From: Sulfurimonas paralvinellae
GTDB lineage: Bacteria; Campylobacterota; Campylobacteria; Campylobacterales; Sulfurimonadaceae
Direction: 5' to 3'
Assembly (NCBI RefSeq): GCF_014905135.1
Contig: NZ_CP041406.1
Span: 62,001 to 126,000, forward strand
Length of the DNA stretch: 64,000 bases
Below are positions 1 through 8,902 of this stretch, in pieces. The position numbers and the translations under genes were made by a program. Each line of letters begins with the position of its first letter. Positions within the stretch are counted from its first letter, which is position 1. The notes under the pieces are model-generated. The model had not been told where the DNA came from, did no database searches, and worked only from the letters and a program-made list of their open reading frames with translations.

Positions 1-563
1 GGAACGGTTACTGTTGATGTTGTCACACCGCCAAGATCATAGGCTAGACCGACAATTTCCTGTGGTGCAAAGGCAGTTGCTGCAACGACCAATATATAGC
101 CGCTGATAATGTAGTAATGGATGGGATGGCCTTTGATGATACGCCAGACACCAAGGATGATAGCAAAGCCGACAGAAAAGGCAACGACAGTTCGTAAGAT
201 TGTTGCATCAATACGTCCGTCACTGATAGAAGCGGCTTTATCGGCAATGACAATAAGTGCCGGTTCGGCGATTGTCGTACCAAAACCTATCATAAAGCCA
301 AAGATAAGCATCCAAAAGGTTGAGCCTTTATGTGCAAATTCACTTGCAAGCCCTTCACCAACTGGAAAGATACCAACTTCAAGTCCAAGTAAAAATACTG
401 CCAGACCGACACCGACTATGGCAAGGCCGATGGCAGTGGAGAGCCAATGTTCAGGTATGCTTTGGATAATGGCGAGCTGAAAGAACATAATAACAAGAAC
501 AATAGGCAAAAGGTCTCGAAAAGACTCTTTTAGCAGTTGTAAAAAGGTTCGGATGTTTAACAA
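1..563 (-). CDS. DUF1538 family membrane protein, C-terminus beyond the window
   Basis: About 187 codons are visible; the gene runs off the left edge. Translation gives alternating hydrophobic helices, a Gly-rich LGLEVGIFPVGEG segment near residue 60 and a GGVTTSTVTV segment at the edge, both of which I recognise from DUF1538 integral membrane proteins. The function of that family is not established. The start is a TTG: the only in-frame codons just upstream are AGT and a TAA stop, and an AGGGG ribosome binding site lies 8 nt before the TTG. The next in-frame ATG is about 26 codons inside and would cut the first helix. It is divergent from cobU. Family membership is from pattern memory, not a search. 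Confidence 0.7.
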   Translation of the reverse strand, partial: MLNIRTFLQLLKESFRDLLPIVLVIMFFQLAIIQSIPEHWLSTAIGLAIVGVGLAVFLLGLEVGIFPVGEGLASEFAHKGSTFWMLIFGFMIGFGTTIAEPALIVIADKAASISDGRIDATILRTVVAFSVGFAIILGVWRIIKGHPIHYYIISGYILVVAATAFAPQEIVGLAYDLGGVTTSTVTV

Positions 564-619
564 ACTTTATACCCCTGTTTTTTTAATCTAATAATAACAA
601 AAATTACTATGATTCTTGC

Positions 620-625
620 TATACT
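620..625 (+). promoter_or_regulatory. -10 box of cobU, 6 nt before the ATG
   Basis: TATACT with an upstream TG (TTGC before it). Transcription would be expected to start at about 632, which is the A of the cobU ATG. No ribosome binding site is visible. Confidence 0.5.
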
Positions 626-631
626 TATAGA

Positions 632-1129
632 ATGAAAGTTTTATTTATAGGCGGAATTAAGAGTGGAAAATCTCTTAATGCGGAAAAGTACATTCAAAAG
701 ATATCAAAAGCAAAGCCGGTATACCTCGCTACTACCGAGTTTATTGATGATGAAACAAAGCAGAGAATCCAGCAGCATCAAAAACAGCGCAGTGATAACT
801 TCATAACGGTTGAAGAAGCATTGGTACTATCAGATGAGATAGAAAAACATGAAAAAACCGCTGTTTTGGTGGAATGTTTAAGTGTCTGGGTAAACAATAT
901 GCTCTATCATGAAAAATCTTTTGAGGATATGCAAGAAGAGATAAACAAGGTGATGATGCAAGAGAGAGATGTTGTTTTTGTTATCAATGATGTTAGCTGC
1001 GGTGTTATACCTGAAAATGCACTTGCGAGAAAGTTTGTCGATGTAAATGGCAAGATAGCACAGTTGGTTGCTGCTGAGTGTGATGAGGTCTATCATGTCG
1101 TTGCAGGTATCGCAACAAAAATAAAATGA
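632..1129 (+). CDS. cobU: Adenosylcobinamide kinase / adenosylcobinamide-phosphate guanylyltransferase
   Basis: 165 aa, normal CobU length. It phosphorylates adenosylcobinamide and transfers GMP from GTP to give AdoCbi-GDP, in the cytoplasm. Visible motifs: P-loop GGIKSGKS at residues 7-14, the IQQHQKQR segment near 46-53 holding the His that takes the GMP in characterised CobU enzymes, ECLSVWVNNML near 86-96, and NDVSCGVIP near 119-127. Its stop overlaps the cobS start (ATGA), so cobU-cobS-cobC are translationally coupled. The ATG sits 6 nt after a TATACT box with no ribosome binding site, suggesting a leaderless transcript. Confidence 0.93.
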   Translation: MKVLFIGGIKSGKSLNAEKYIQKISKAKPVYLATTEFIDDETKQRIQQHQKQRSDNFITVEEALVLSDEIEKHEKTAVLVECLSVWVNNMLYHEKSFEDMQEEINKVMMQERDVVFVINDVSCGVIPENALARKFVDVNGKIAQLVAAECDEVYHVVAGIATKIK

Positions 1130-1854
1130 GCAAGGTTTTAAAAGGGTTTGCATTGTCGCTCTCAATGTTGACGACACTGCCGTTTTTTAGAGTGCATGAC
1201 TTTTACAAAGGCATCAACGGCTATGCCGTGATGTTCTATCCTCTTGTAGGTTTCATTCTGGGATCTGTTTTGTATGGAGTTTATGCTCTATTAATGTCAT
1301 ATTTTCCTCATTTTCATCTTGCTGCGATTATCTTTGCTCTGTGGGTTGTTTTAACAGGGGCACTGCATCTCGATGGTTTTGCCGATACAATCGATGGGCT
1401 ATTTGTGCCAAAAGAGAGAGCTTTGGAAGTGATGAAAGACCCTCATAACGGTGGTATGGGCGTGACGTTCAGCGTTGTGTTTCTTATTTTAAAAGCCTCT
1501 TCGCTTGTCGCTCTGCCAAATTATGCCTATGCGCTCTTGCCTCTTGTCCTGTTGTTACCACGCCTAATGATTGTCTTTTGCATCTATTTTTTCCCTTATG
1601 TATCCGGCGGAATGAGCACAATCGCCAAAGAAGAGCTGCAAAGCACTCAGGTATTCATGGCATCATTATATAGTTTGCTATTTATTTTTTTATATAACGG
1701 ATGGTTTTTGTTGATCGGTGCAGTTGTGCTGCTGTTACTTGTCAAACGATTTTTTATAAAACGTTATGGCGGTTTTACCGGTGATATCTATGGTTTTACC
1801 ATTGAAGTGACGGAGTTATTATTGCTGAACTTAATCATTTTGGGCCTTGCGTGA
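1126..1854 (+). CDS. cobS: Adenosylcobinamide-GDP ribazoletransferase (cobalamin synthase)
   Basis: 242 aa, highly hydrophobic with about six membrane segments, as expected for CobS. It joins AdoCbi-GDP to alpha-ribazole (or its phosphate) in the inner membrane, closing the nucleotide loop. The signature LTGALHLDGFADTIDGLF near residues 79-96 carries the acidic cluster of the family, followed by KDPHNGGMGV. It overlaps cobU by ATGA at the front and cobC by GTGA at the end, marking a tight three-gene operon for the late steps of B12 synthesis. Confidence 0.93.
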   Translation: MSKVLKGFALSLSMLTTLPFFRVHDFYKGINGYAVMFYPLVGFILGSVLYGVYALLMSYFPHFHLAAIIFALWVVLTGALHLDGFADTIDGLFVPKERALEVMKDPHNGGMGVTFSVVFLILKASSLVALPNYAYALLPLVLLLPRLMIVFCIYFFPYVSGGMSTIAKEELQSTQVFMASLYSLLFIFLYNGWFLLIGAVVLLLLVKRFFIKRYGGFTGDIYGFTIEVTELLLLNLIILGLA

Positions 1855-2414
1855 AGATAACACTTGTGCGTCATACAGAAGTCGATGAGAAGTATCATAA
1901 AAAATATAATGGGCATATCGACATAGGACTCTCACGCAGAGGCATTGAGCAGGCAGAGGCTTTGGCAGCACTTTTGAAAGATGAACTGTTCGATCTGGTG
2001 TACGCTTCGGACCTGTTACGCTCACGGCAGACACTCGCTCCTTTTATACAGGCAAAAAATGCAATATTTATAGAAGAACTGCGTGAGAAGTTCTGGGGCA
2101 GACATGAGGGTAAGAGTTTCGATGAGATAATTACCGAGGGGGAAATAAAGTATGAAAATTTTGAGCAATGGATAGAAGCGCTCGATGGCGAGCCTTATGA
2201 AGCCTATATGAAAAGAGTACAACACTTCTTTTTAGAGTATCTGCCAAAACAAAATGCTAACACTGTTCTAGTTATTACTCACGCAGGTGTTATCCGTGTA
2301 TTGATGGCTATTGTGAAAGACCTTTCGCTTGAAGAAGCTTTCTGCATCGATGTTCCATATGCTTCGGCTACTGTTTTTGATACGGATTTACAAACTTTTA
2401 GCACTATTAAATAA
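1851..2414 (+). CDS. cobC: Alpha-ribazole phosphatase-like histidine phosphatase
   Basis: 187 aa histidine phosphatase. The catalytic LVRHTE is at residues 4-9 and the second His lies in VITHAGVIRVL near 141-151. The start is GTG, sharing bases with the cobS stop. In B12 synthesis CobC removes the phosphate from alpha-ribazole 5'-phosphate or from cobalamin 5'-phosphate. The branched-phosphatase fold alone would not fix the substrate; the assignment rests on its place at the end of cobU-cobS. The word TGCGTGAG occurs three times in the gene (about 1931, 2090, 2278), in both orientations. Confidence 0.85.
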   Translation: MKITLVRHTEVDEKYHKKYNGHIDIGLSRRGIEQAEALAALLKDELFDLVYASDLLRSRQTLAPFIQAKNAIFIEELREKFWGRHEGKSFDEIITEGEIKYENFEQWIEALDGEPYEAYMKRVQHFFLEYLPKQNANTVLVITHAGVIRVLMAIVKDLSLEEAFCIDVPYASATVFDTDLQTFSTIK

Positions 2415-2422
2415 AAGCTTGG

Positions 2423-2428
2423 CTAAAA
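2423..2428 (+). promoter_or_regulatory. Likely -10 box of tRNA-Ser
   Basis: GCTAAAAT just after the cobC stop; the tRNA begins 18 nt downstream. It has the same GC-TAAAAT form seen upstream of other genes in the window. Confidence 0.4.
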
Positions 2429-2446
2429 TGTCACTCTTCAAACAAA

Positions 2447-2534
2447 GGACAGCTGGCCGAGTGGTCGAAGGCGCTCGCCTGGAACGCGGGTGTGGAGCAA
2501 TCCACCGTGGGTTCGAATCCCACGCTGTCCACCA
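2447..2534 (+). tRNA. tRNA-Ser (anticodon GGA)
   Basis: The acceptor arms GGACAGC and GCTGTCC pair over 7 bp and are followed by an encoded ACCA. The anticodon stem-loop CTCGC-CTGGAAC-GCGGG gives anticodon GGA (UCC/UCU). A long variable arm (TGTGGAGCAATCCACC) is typical of class II Ser tRNAs, and the T-arm GGGTTCGAATCCC is canonical. It lies alone between cobC and the methyltransferase gene. Confidence 0.97.
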
Positions 2535-2545
2535 TAATCTTATGC

Positions 2546-2551
2546 TATAAT
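2546..2551 (+). promoter_or_regulatory. -10 box 6 nt before the ICMT-like gene
   Basis: TGCTATAAT extended -10. The expected transcription start coincides with the ATG at 2558, so the mRNA is probably leaderless. It starts 12 nt after the tRNA 3' end. Confidence 0.5.
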
Positions 2552-2557
2552 CATCCC

Positions 2558-2989
2558 ATGAAAAGTAAAATCTTAGTCTTCTTACAGTTTTTCATTATTT
2601 TTTTAATGCTATTACCTTTTGGGTCACATACACTCTATCTTTATCCCGGTCTTTTTATAACAGCAGTCGGTATGATTGTTGGTTTTTTGGCGATTGGTGC
2701 GCATAAAAGGGGGAACTTTAATATTCGCCCTGATATTAAGGAGAGCTGTGAACTCGTTACTCATAGCATCTATGCCTATGTTCGGCATCCTATGTATCTT
2801 TCAGTACTCTTGATGATGCTTGGTATCACTGTGATCTATTTTAGTTACTATGAACTTGTGCTCTATCTTTTATTAGTGATTACCCTGCTTGTGAAGCTCA
2901 CGTATGAAGAACATTTATGGCAGTGTCACAGTGAAGTGTATGAAGCTTACAAAAAGCGGACAAAACGGCTGATTCCTTTTCTCTTTTAA
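2558..2989 (+). CDS. Isoprenylcysteine carboxyl methyltransferase (ICMT/PEMT)-like membrane methyltransferase
   Basis: 143 aa with about four hydrophobic segments. The C-terminal half contains YAYVRHPMYLSVLLMMLG and a later EEHLWQ..EVYEAYKKR stretch, the RHP-Y and EE motifs that bind S-adenosylmethionine in ICMT- and PEMT-like membrane methyltransferases. The bacterial substrate is unknown; lipids or small isoprenoids are possible. A longer reading frame from 2492 would run through the tRNA, so the ATG at 2558 is chosen. It is directly followed by the fatty acid isomerase gene, so a membrane-lipid role is conceivable but only inferred. Confidence 0.75.
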   Translation: MKSKILVFLQFFIIFLMLLPFGSHTLYLYPGLFITAVGMIVGFLAIGAHKRGNFNIRPDIKESCELVTHSIYAYVRHPMYLSVLLMMLGITVIYFSYYELVLYLLLVITLLVKLTYEEHLWQCHSEVYEAYKKRTKRLIPFLF

Positions 2990-2995
2990 TTTGCT

Positions 2996-3001
2996 ATAAT
3001 A
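2996..3001 (+). promoter_or_regulatory. -10 box of cti
   Basis: TTTGCTATAAT overlapping the end of the preceding gene; predicted start near 3008 leaves a short leader with AGG before the cti ATG. Confidence 0.5.
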
Positions 3002-3023
3002 GACTAAATGAAAAGGCAGGTGT

Positions 3024-5393
3024 ATGCGGTTTTATCTTCTTAGTGCTGTGTTTATTCTTTTATTGAGCGCCTGTAGTGCTCCTATTCCGAAACCGGTGGC
3101 TGTTGAAAGAGCAGATAAAACAGTGGATTATCTTACGGATGTCAAGCCTGTCTTGGACAAACGCTGTGTCGTTTGCCACTCTTGCTATAACTCCCCTTGC
3201 CAGGCAAAGTTCAGCTCTTTTGAGGGTATAGATCGCGGAGCGAGTAAAATGGCGGTTTATAATGCCACTCGGTTGCGTGCCGCTGATCCTACTCGTCTGT
3301 TCATTGATGCCCAAACAACACAAGAGTGGAGAAAAAAAGGCTTTTTTACGCTCACGCAGTCAAAAGAGAATAACATCACTCATAATGATTCGATTATGAT
3401 GCATCTTCTTTATGACAAAAAGATGCATTCTGAAATCATTGGTGATTATTCACCTGAACATGACGAACTCAGCTGTCCGAAAAATAAAGAAGAACTTGCA
3501 GATTATCTTGATGACAAGCCAAATCACGGAATGCCATACGGTTTTCCACAGCTTACAAACAAAGAGTACATGACAGTTGCACAGTGGCTCGCTCAAGGTG
3601 CCAAAGGACCAAATGCCAAAGAACAGAAAAAGCTGACGACACCTTCTCCAGCTGCTTTGCGTGAGATAACAAAGTGGGAAAAGTTTTTCAATGCTCCTGA
3701 CGCCAAACATCAGATGACAGCACGTTATCTCTATGAGCATCTCTATCTTGCACATATCTATTTTCCATCGGCAAAAGGGGAGTATTTTCAGCTGGTACGA
3801 TCCTACACGCCAAGCGGAAAAAAAGCAGAAGTCATTCCTACACGAAGGCCTTTTGATGATCCGGAGGTCGATCACTTTTATTATCGTTTTGTAAAACTGC
3901 ATACAACGATCGTTCATAAAACACATATGGTCTTTTTGTTTGACAATGCTGCGCTTTCGCGTTTTAACACTCTCTTTATACAACCAAAGTGGCGGGAAAA
4001 CCCTCATCTCATCTCTTTTGATGCTAAGGTAAGTGCAAATCCTTTTGTCGCCTTTAAACAAATTCCGGCGCGCTCACGCTATCAATTTTTACTTGACAAT
4101 GCACACTATATTATTATGACCTTTATCCGCGGTCCTGTCTGCCGTGGTCAGATGGCACTCAATGTTATTCATGATCATTTTTGGGTGATGTTTGAAGATC
4201 CAAAGTATGATATTGCCGTTATCCATCCGGAGTTTATAGATTCACAGATTGAAAATCTTTCTTTGCCTATAGAAAAAGTCGACAATGGACTCATGGAGAC
4301 ATTTAGTGATGCTTATAGAGAGCGTTATAAAAACTATTTGTTAGCAAAGAAAAGAGTAGCGAACAGACTTTACAAAAAAGGTCTGCCTCTGCAATCGATT
4401 TGGGCGGGTGAAAAAGCCTCAGACGCACCTCTCCTTACTGTCTACAGACATTTTGACAGTGCATCCGTAAGCAAAGGTATTTTAGGAGAGAAACCGCGGA
4501 CGATGTGGGTCATTGACTATGCACAGTTCGAACGTATTTATTATGCGCTTGTCGCCGGTTACGATGTCTTTGGAAATGTGTCACATCAGACAAATATCAG
4601 GCGTTATATGGACTTTTTACGTATGGAAGGCGAGCTGAACTTTTTATCGTATATGCCAAAAGAAAAACGACTTTCAATGCTCAAATCGTGGTACATAAAT
4701 GACAGCAGTGTCGATGATTATAAATACCGGGAGATAGAAAAAATCGGCAATGCAATTGATTTTAAAACACCATATCCAAAATATGAATTTATTAACAAAC
4801 TTCTTGACAAACGCATTTTAAAAAGCACCGGTATAAAGTTTGATACATTGAATTTTAAAAATCCGACAAAACCGATTCCAAAAATGCCAAAAGAGTTGAA
4901 AACGACAGAGGATTATATCGAAGCAGCACGCTCTATGACACTGCCGGGAAGTGGTTTTACCAGATATATGACCTACCAAGTAGTGAACAATATATTTTTA
5001 CGTATAGATATGCCTGATGGAACATATATAACAAAAAATCTTGTCATTAATCGATGGCATGATAATGTAAACTCTCTTTTTAACGAAGAGAGCCGCCTAA
5101 ATCCGGCAAAAGATACGATGGATATTCTGGATGACAATGTAGGATCGTACCCAAATGCTTTTGTTATTGTAAAGTTTACAGAGCTGGCAGATTTTATAGA
5201 TCTTATGAAAAATATGCAGGGCAGTGATGAAGATATAGAGAAGTTGAAAAAGTACTTCATCTCACGCTCAGATAAAGATTTTTGGAAAGTGTATGATTGG
5301 TTCCAAAAGCACTTCAATGAAACAGAGCCTATCCGTTCAGGCTTGTACGATCTTAATCGGTATGCACCTACTCCATGGAAAAAAGCTCAGTAA
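3024..5393 (+). CDS. cti: Fatty acid cis/trans isomerase, lipoprotein with c-type heme motif
   Basis: 789 aa, the usual Cti length. Cti converts cis-unsaturated fatty acids of membrane phospholipids to trans forms from the periplasm, which quickly stiffens the membrane under solvent or heat stress. The N-terminus is a lipoprotein signal with lipobox LSAC (Cys17). A CVVCH motif at residues 48-52 is the c-heme site expected of Cti, followed by two more Cys (54, 59). The rest matches the family in having the long conserved body with SAPTPWKK-like end (YAPTPWKKAQ). The stop overlaps the start of the next gene (TAATG). Cti is best known from Pseudomonas and Vibrio, so its presence here is notable. 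Confidence 0.88.
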   Translation: MRFYLLSAVFILLLSACSAPIPKPVAVERADKTVDYLTDVKPVLDKRCVVCHSCYNSPCQAKFSSFEGIDRGASKMAVYNATRLRAADPTRLFIDAQTTQEWRKKGFFTLTQSKENNITHNDSIMMHLLYDKKMHSEIIGDYSPEHDELSCPKNKEELADYLDDKPNHGMPYGFPQLTNKEYMTVAQWLAQGAKGPNAKEQKKLTTPSPAALREITKWEKFFNAPDAKHQMTARYLYEHLYLAHIYFPSAKGEYFQLVRSYTPSGKKAEVIPTRRPFDDPEVDHFYYRFVKLHTTIVHKTHMVFLFDNAALSRFNTLFIQPKWRENPHLISFDAKVSANPFVAFKQIPARSRYQFLLDNAHYIIMTFIRGPVCRGQMALNVIHDHFWVMFEDPKYDIAVIHPEFIDSQIENLSLPIEKVDNGLMETFSDAYRERYKNYLLAKKRVANRLYKKGLPLQSIWAGEKASDAPLLTVYRHFDSASVSKGILGEKPRTMWVIDYAQFERIYYALVAGYDVFGNVSHQTNIRRYMDFLRMEGELNFLSYMPKEKRLSMLKSWYINDSSVDDYKYREIEKIGNAIDFKTPYPKYEFINKLLDKRILKSTGIKFDTLNFKNPTKPIPKMPKELKTTEDYIEAARSMTLPGSGFTRYMTYQVVNNIFLRIDMPDGTYITKNLVINRWHDNVNSLFNEESRLNPAKDTMDILDDNVGSYPNAFVIVKFTELADFIDLMKNMQGSDEDIEKLKKYFISRSDKDFWKVYDWFQKHFNETEPIRSGLYDLNRYAPTPWKKAQ

Positions 5394-5839
5394 TGGATAT
5401 TGTTTTATTGATAAAGTCCATTATGGGGTTGGTTGTCATCTTGGGAATTTTAATCGTTTTTTTTCTTTATATGCCTTTTGGCAAGGAACAGAAGACGCAA
5501 AAGAAAAAGGTTTATACGCAGCCGAGTAAACCAAAGCCAAAGCATGAGTTAAAAGAACTTCTGTCGGTCATTCGTGACAAAAATGCAACGAATCAGCAGC
5601 TTTCAGAAGCACTCGATGCCATCATAAAATATCATGGACATATCCCGTCAAAACTCGGTATACGCTGTCATCCTGATTTTGACATCTACTCAGAGATACT
5701 ACTGCGAATCTGCAGGCATCCAAATACAGATAAAGATATCATTGTTAATTTTGATAAAGAGCTGGAAAAACGCAACCCCGAATATGTCAGAGAGATAAAT
5801 GACTCTTTGACAAAGGGGCTGAATTCGCGGGGAATTTAG
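5393..5839 (+). CDS. Small membrane-anchored protein of unknown function
   Basis: 148 aa from the ATG that overlaps the cti stop (TAATG); an upstream in-frame ATG at 5375 would add six residues. One N-terminal membrane segment (about residues 3-27) is followed by a Lys/Pro-rich linker and a soluble domain of about 100 residues with no catalytic motif I recognise; two Cys occur (CHPDFDIY, ICRHPN). Overlap with cti suggests co-expression. I do not recognise a family with a known role. Confidence 0.75.
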   Translation: MDIVLLIKSIMGLVVILGILIVFFLYMPFGKEQKTQKKKVYTQPSKPKPKHELKELLSVIRDKNATNQQLSEALDAIIKYHGHIPSKLGIRCHPDFDIYSEILLRICRHPNTDKDIIVNFDKELEKRNPEYVREINDSLTKGLNSRGI

Positions 5840-5845
5840 CTAGGG

Positions 5846-6931
5846 CTAGTTGTCCTTTTTTGCAGTTGCTTCTTTGACTGCCTGAAGCAATTCAATGAAT
5901 CCTTCTTCACTTGAGTGTTCAACTTTTGTGAGTGCTTCAAGAGCTGCACTCATATTGCCGTTTGCTGCGTCATGCATAGCTGATTTGATACCTTGGTGAA
6001 CTGTAGCATGGTGTTTTGATATATTGCCCAGATGTGAGCTTCCTTTGAGAAGGTCATGAGAGATTGTGTTGAACCATTTACCGAATCGACAGCTGTTTTC
6101 ATCGGCTATGCTCTCTTCTCTGTGTGCCATAACTGCTTTGTATCCTATGATCTTTAGGGAGATATGGTCGATTTTTCCATTGCTGACATTGAACTCATTC
6201 GTGAGTGACAATGTTTTGTTTTTGATCTCATTTGAATTGTCGACAACTTTGTTGATGTTCTCTCTAAAGGTTTCAATGATCTCCATAACCTTGGATGTTT
6301 CATCTATAAAGGTGTTGCTTATCTCCATCATGGAGTTGGAGTTTTGTTTGAGGCCGTTGATATTGATCTCTACTTCCTGCGTTGCTTTTTGTGTTCGTTC
6401 TGCAAGTTTTCTTACCTCATCGGCAACAACGGCAAAACCGCGTCCATGTTCGCCGGCACGAGCCGCTTCAATGGCAGCGTTGAGGGCCAAAAGGTTTGTT
6501 TGATCGGAGATGTCCTTGATGAGATTGATGATCTCTGCGATGGACATAACACTGTCATTGAGTGAATTTGAATCGTCACCAAGTGTATTGGCATGTTCTT
6601 GAATATTCTCGATAGTAGAAGCGATCTCAGAGGTTTGTGCTTCAACATTGATCATTCTGTCATTTGTTTTGGCATTGAGTTCGTTTATCTCTTCAAGCTG
6701 TAAAAGGTTGTCTTCGATTGTTGCCTGCAAAAACTTGGTACCGTCACTGTAGCTGTTTATAATGAGGTCTAAAAGTTTTTTTTGATCTTCATCTTCTTTT
6801 GGAGCTTCTTTAATAGAGCGCAGATGAGACAGCTCATCTCGGAGTCTTTGCGCTTCTTCTTCTAAAGTCTGAATTCTATCCTCGTATGTTTTTTCAAGTT
6901 TTTCTACTTTATCCCTGCATCCAAACATCAC
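5846..6931 (-). CDS. Soluble methyl-accepting chemotaxis protein with CZB zinc-binding domain (TlpD-like)
   Basis: 361 aa with no membrane segment. Order: N-terminal coiled coil (residues 1-45), signalling domain with the conserved hairpin tip around [24 protein letters not shown] (about 153-176), then a C-terminal CZB domain. Candidate zinc ligands are His256, Cys281 (CRFGKW), His308 and His312 (HATVH). This layout is that of Helicobacter pylori TlpD, a cytoplasmic receptor tied to oxidative stress, redox or zinc sensing. Convergent with the cti operon. Its own promoter (TATAAT at 6955-6960) and an AAAGGA ribosome binding site precede it. The true ligand is unknown. Confidence 0.88.
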   Translation of the reverse strand: MMFGCRDKVEKLEKTYEDRIQTLEEEAQRLRDELSHLRSIKEAPKEDEDQKKLLDLIINSYSDGTKFLQATIEDNLLQLEEINELNAKTNDRMINVEAQTSEIASTIENIQEHANTLGDDSNSLNDSVMSIAEIINLIKDISDQTNLLALNAAIEAARAGEHGRGFAVVADEVRKLAERTQKATQEVEININGLKQNSNSMMEISNTFIDETSKVMEIIETFRENINKVVDNSNEIKNKTLSLTNEFNVSNGKIDHISLKIIGYKAVMAHREESIADENSCRFGKWFNTISHDLLKGSSHLGNISKHHATVHQGIKSAMHDAANGNMSAALEALTKVEHSSEEGFIELLQAVKEATAKKDN

Positions 6932-6954
6932 TATCCTTTTATTTGATTTTGTTT

Positions 6955-6960
6955 ATTATA
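6955..6960 (-). promoter_or_regulatory. -10 box of the TlpD-like gene
   Basis: TATAAT on the minus strand; the leader holds AAAGGA shortly before the ATG, so this gene has a normal leadered transcript. Confidence 0.5.
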
Positions 6961-6982
6961 ACTCATAAATGACTTTTTTATA

Positions 6983-8902
6983 CTAAAAAGTGTCCGTAAT
7001 CGGTCCCTGTACTTTGTCAATGTGCAGTTTTTGCAATGTTTCGAGTTCCTGTTTGTCTTTTACAAATGTGGCAATCAGATCTATACCGAGTGATTTTGTG
7101 ATAACTTCAAGTGAGTTCATGGACTCCTCTGTCTGATCGAGTAAAAAGGAGACATCGGCTTTTATAAACTCCGGGTTAAGCTCTTTAAGATAGTGAAAGT
7201 CATTGCTCTCACCACTAAAGGCATTGATGCCAAAACCGTAACGGTACTCTTTGAAGAGATCCACAAAACCTTTTACTGTCGCCGTATTATGGATTGCAAA
7301 GCTGTCTGCTACCTCAAAAGAGAGTTTGAAGTCAAGCTTTTTCCCATAGTGATAAAAGAGCTTGGAGAGCTCTTCAAAGGCCTTTGAATCTTTAAGAAAT
7401 TCATTTGAGAGTCGGATGGAGCAGATAGTGCCTGTAAGTTCAGAATGCCTTTTTGTCAGAAGATCCTTGAGTGTTACAAGATACATTTTGCCAACGAGAC
7501 CAAGATTGATAGCCGGTGCGATAAAATCACCATAATAAAACTGTTTGTCTTTGCCGTCGTCTATAGTGAAGGTCATTACTTTGTGATTGACGGTTTTTGT
7601 TTTGACATCCATCGTAGGCCAAAATTTCAGACTGAAATAATTTTTTTCGATGGATTCTTCAAGGATATTTCTCCATTGCTCTTTTGGCAGGGCGTTTTTC
7701 TCATTTTTCTCTTCATATACATAGATATGCTGACGCTCATCCGCTTTTGCTTTTGTCAGAGCATCATCCACGCGTGTGAGCAGATCACTGATAGAGACCC
7801 CCGGTCTGTATCTGTAAATACCGATGTTTATATAGACGACTGACGTGTCAACGCCATGATCGTCTGCAAGGTCGAGAAAGCACTCAAAAATACTGCGTGC
7901 AATGGATTCTGAGAGATATGATTCGCAATCAGGCAGCATAAGTGTAAACTCTGTTCCGTTGACGCGGGCTATGACCTTTTCTTCGATGTCTTCACACTCT
8001 TCTATGAAGTTCTGTGCCAAAGCAGCGAAGAAGGCATCTGCATCTTTGCGTCCAAGCTGTTTATTGAGAATATCTGCGCCATTGAGTGCCACAAGCAGGA
8101 TGCTGCCGCCCTGATTTTTTGTTTCAAGTGTAAGAAGTTCCGGCAGGCGAAGCATAAGATAACGTCTGTTATAGAGTTTTGTTACCGGGTCATTATAGAG
8201 CAGCTCTTTGTTGCGTTTGGCGGCCTCATTGGCCTTGTTGAAAATCTCTTCGACCTTTTTCACCATGGCATTCATTGCGTGAGATACTTCTTTGAACTCT
8301 GTCGTATAAGGTTCTTTTGTTTCAATGACAAACTCATTGTTAAGGATGGCTTCGGCTTGATGCTGGATTCGCTTGAGAGGTTTGAGAATATAATGCAGCA
8401 AAATGTTTAGAAGCACTAAAGAGACAGTGACAAAAATTATAAAAAGATAGAAGAGTTTGCGAGATATCTGATAAAGAGATTCATACACTATTGTAGTGTC
8501 TGCTTCGATGGTCACAGTTCCGATGATATTCCAGCCGGAAGTGACATCTGCTGTTACCGGTTTGAGATGGATGTCGGCAAAGTTTACAAACCACTCAGGA
8601 ACATTTTCTATAGGGTCATTATCAACCTGTTCGTACTTAAAGCTTGCATCGTTGGAGATAAACTTGATACGTTTATAGTAACCGCTGTCAAATTCTGAAT
8701 CGATAATGCTTGTTATAACGGCAGGTTCACCACCTGTCTCTGAGAGTTTGTTTGTTAGTGACGAGATGTTGTTCACAGTTGTCTGATAGAGACTTTCAAG
8801 CATATCTTCCTTGGCTGTTTCATAGTTTATGGCCATAACAGAGCCCAAGATGATTATAATTAAAAGAGAGAGAGCCAGGGCCATCTGTTTAAAGAGAGTC
8901 AT
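6983..8902 (-). CDS. lapD: LapD-like c-di-GMP receptor (periplasmic LapD_MoxY domain, HAMP, degenerate GGDEF and EAL)
   Basis: 639 aa. Membrane helix at about 7-24, periplasmic domain with the characteristic Trp124 in TSGWNIIG, second helix about 150-172, HAMP about 173-225, GGDEF-like domain with NGTEF in place of GGDEF, and an EAL-like domain lacking the EAL triad. In known systems such a protein binds c-di-GMP inside and sequesters the protease LapG outside, keeping a large adhesin on the surface. The ATG at 8902 has AAGGA about 7 nt upstream and overlaps the lapG stop as ATGA, so it is preferred to a start further upstream inside lapG. The pairing with lapG is strong support. Confidence 0.88.
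   Translation of the reverse strand: MTLFKQMALALSLLIIIILGSVMAINYETAKEDMLESLYQTTVNNISSLTNKLSETGGEPAVITSIIDSEFDSGYYKRIKFISNDASFKYEQVDNDPIENVPEWFVNFADIHLKPVTADVTSGWNIIGTVTIEADTTIVYESLYQISRKLFYLFIIFVTVSLVLLNILLHYILKPLKRIQHQAEAILNNEFVIETKEPYTTEFKEVSHAMNAMVKKVEEIFNKANEAAKRNKELLYNDPVTKLYNRRYLMLRLPELLTLETKNQGGSILLVALNGADILNKQLGRKDADAFFAALAQNFIEECEDIEEKVIARVNGTEFTLMLPDCESYLSESIARSIFECFLDLADDHGVDTSVVYINIGIYRYRPGVSISDLLTRVDDALTKAKADERQHIYVYEEKNEKNALPKEQWRNILEESIEKNYFSLKFWPTMDVKTKTVNHKVMTFTIDDGKDKQFYYGDFIAPAINLGLVGKMYLVTLKDLLTKRHSELTGTICSIRLSNEFLKDSKAFEELSKLFYHYGKKLDFKLSFEVADSFAIHNTATVKGFVDLFKEYRYGFGINAFSGESNDFHYLKELNPEFIKADVSFLLDQTEESMNSLEVITKSLGIDLIATFVKDKQELETLQKLHIDKVQGPITDTF

Noticed and set aside
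121-480. 119-codon plus-strand frame at the left edge
   Set aside because: Opposite the DUF1538 gene, whose translation has coherent membrane helices; the Pro/Ser/Thr-rich frame is a shadow.
3450-4061. 203-codon frame on the minus strand inside cti
   Set aside because: It lies wholly opposite the well-supported cti gene, has an improbable composition (many Cys, Trp, Arg) and no ribosome binding site.
5822-5850. Short palindrome TTAGCTAGGGCTAGTT as terminator between convergent genes
   Set aside because: The stem is only a few base pairs with no T-run, so it is too weak to call.
7445-7843. 132-codon plus-strand frame inside lapD
   Set aside because: Antisense to lapD, no promoter or ribosome binding site, Phe/Ile-rich random translation.
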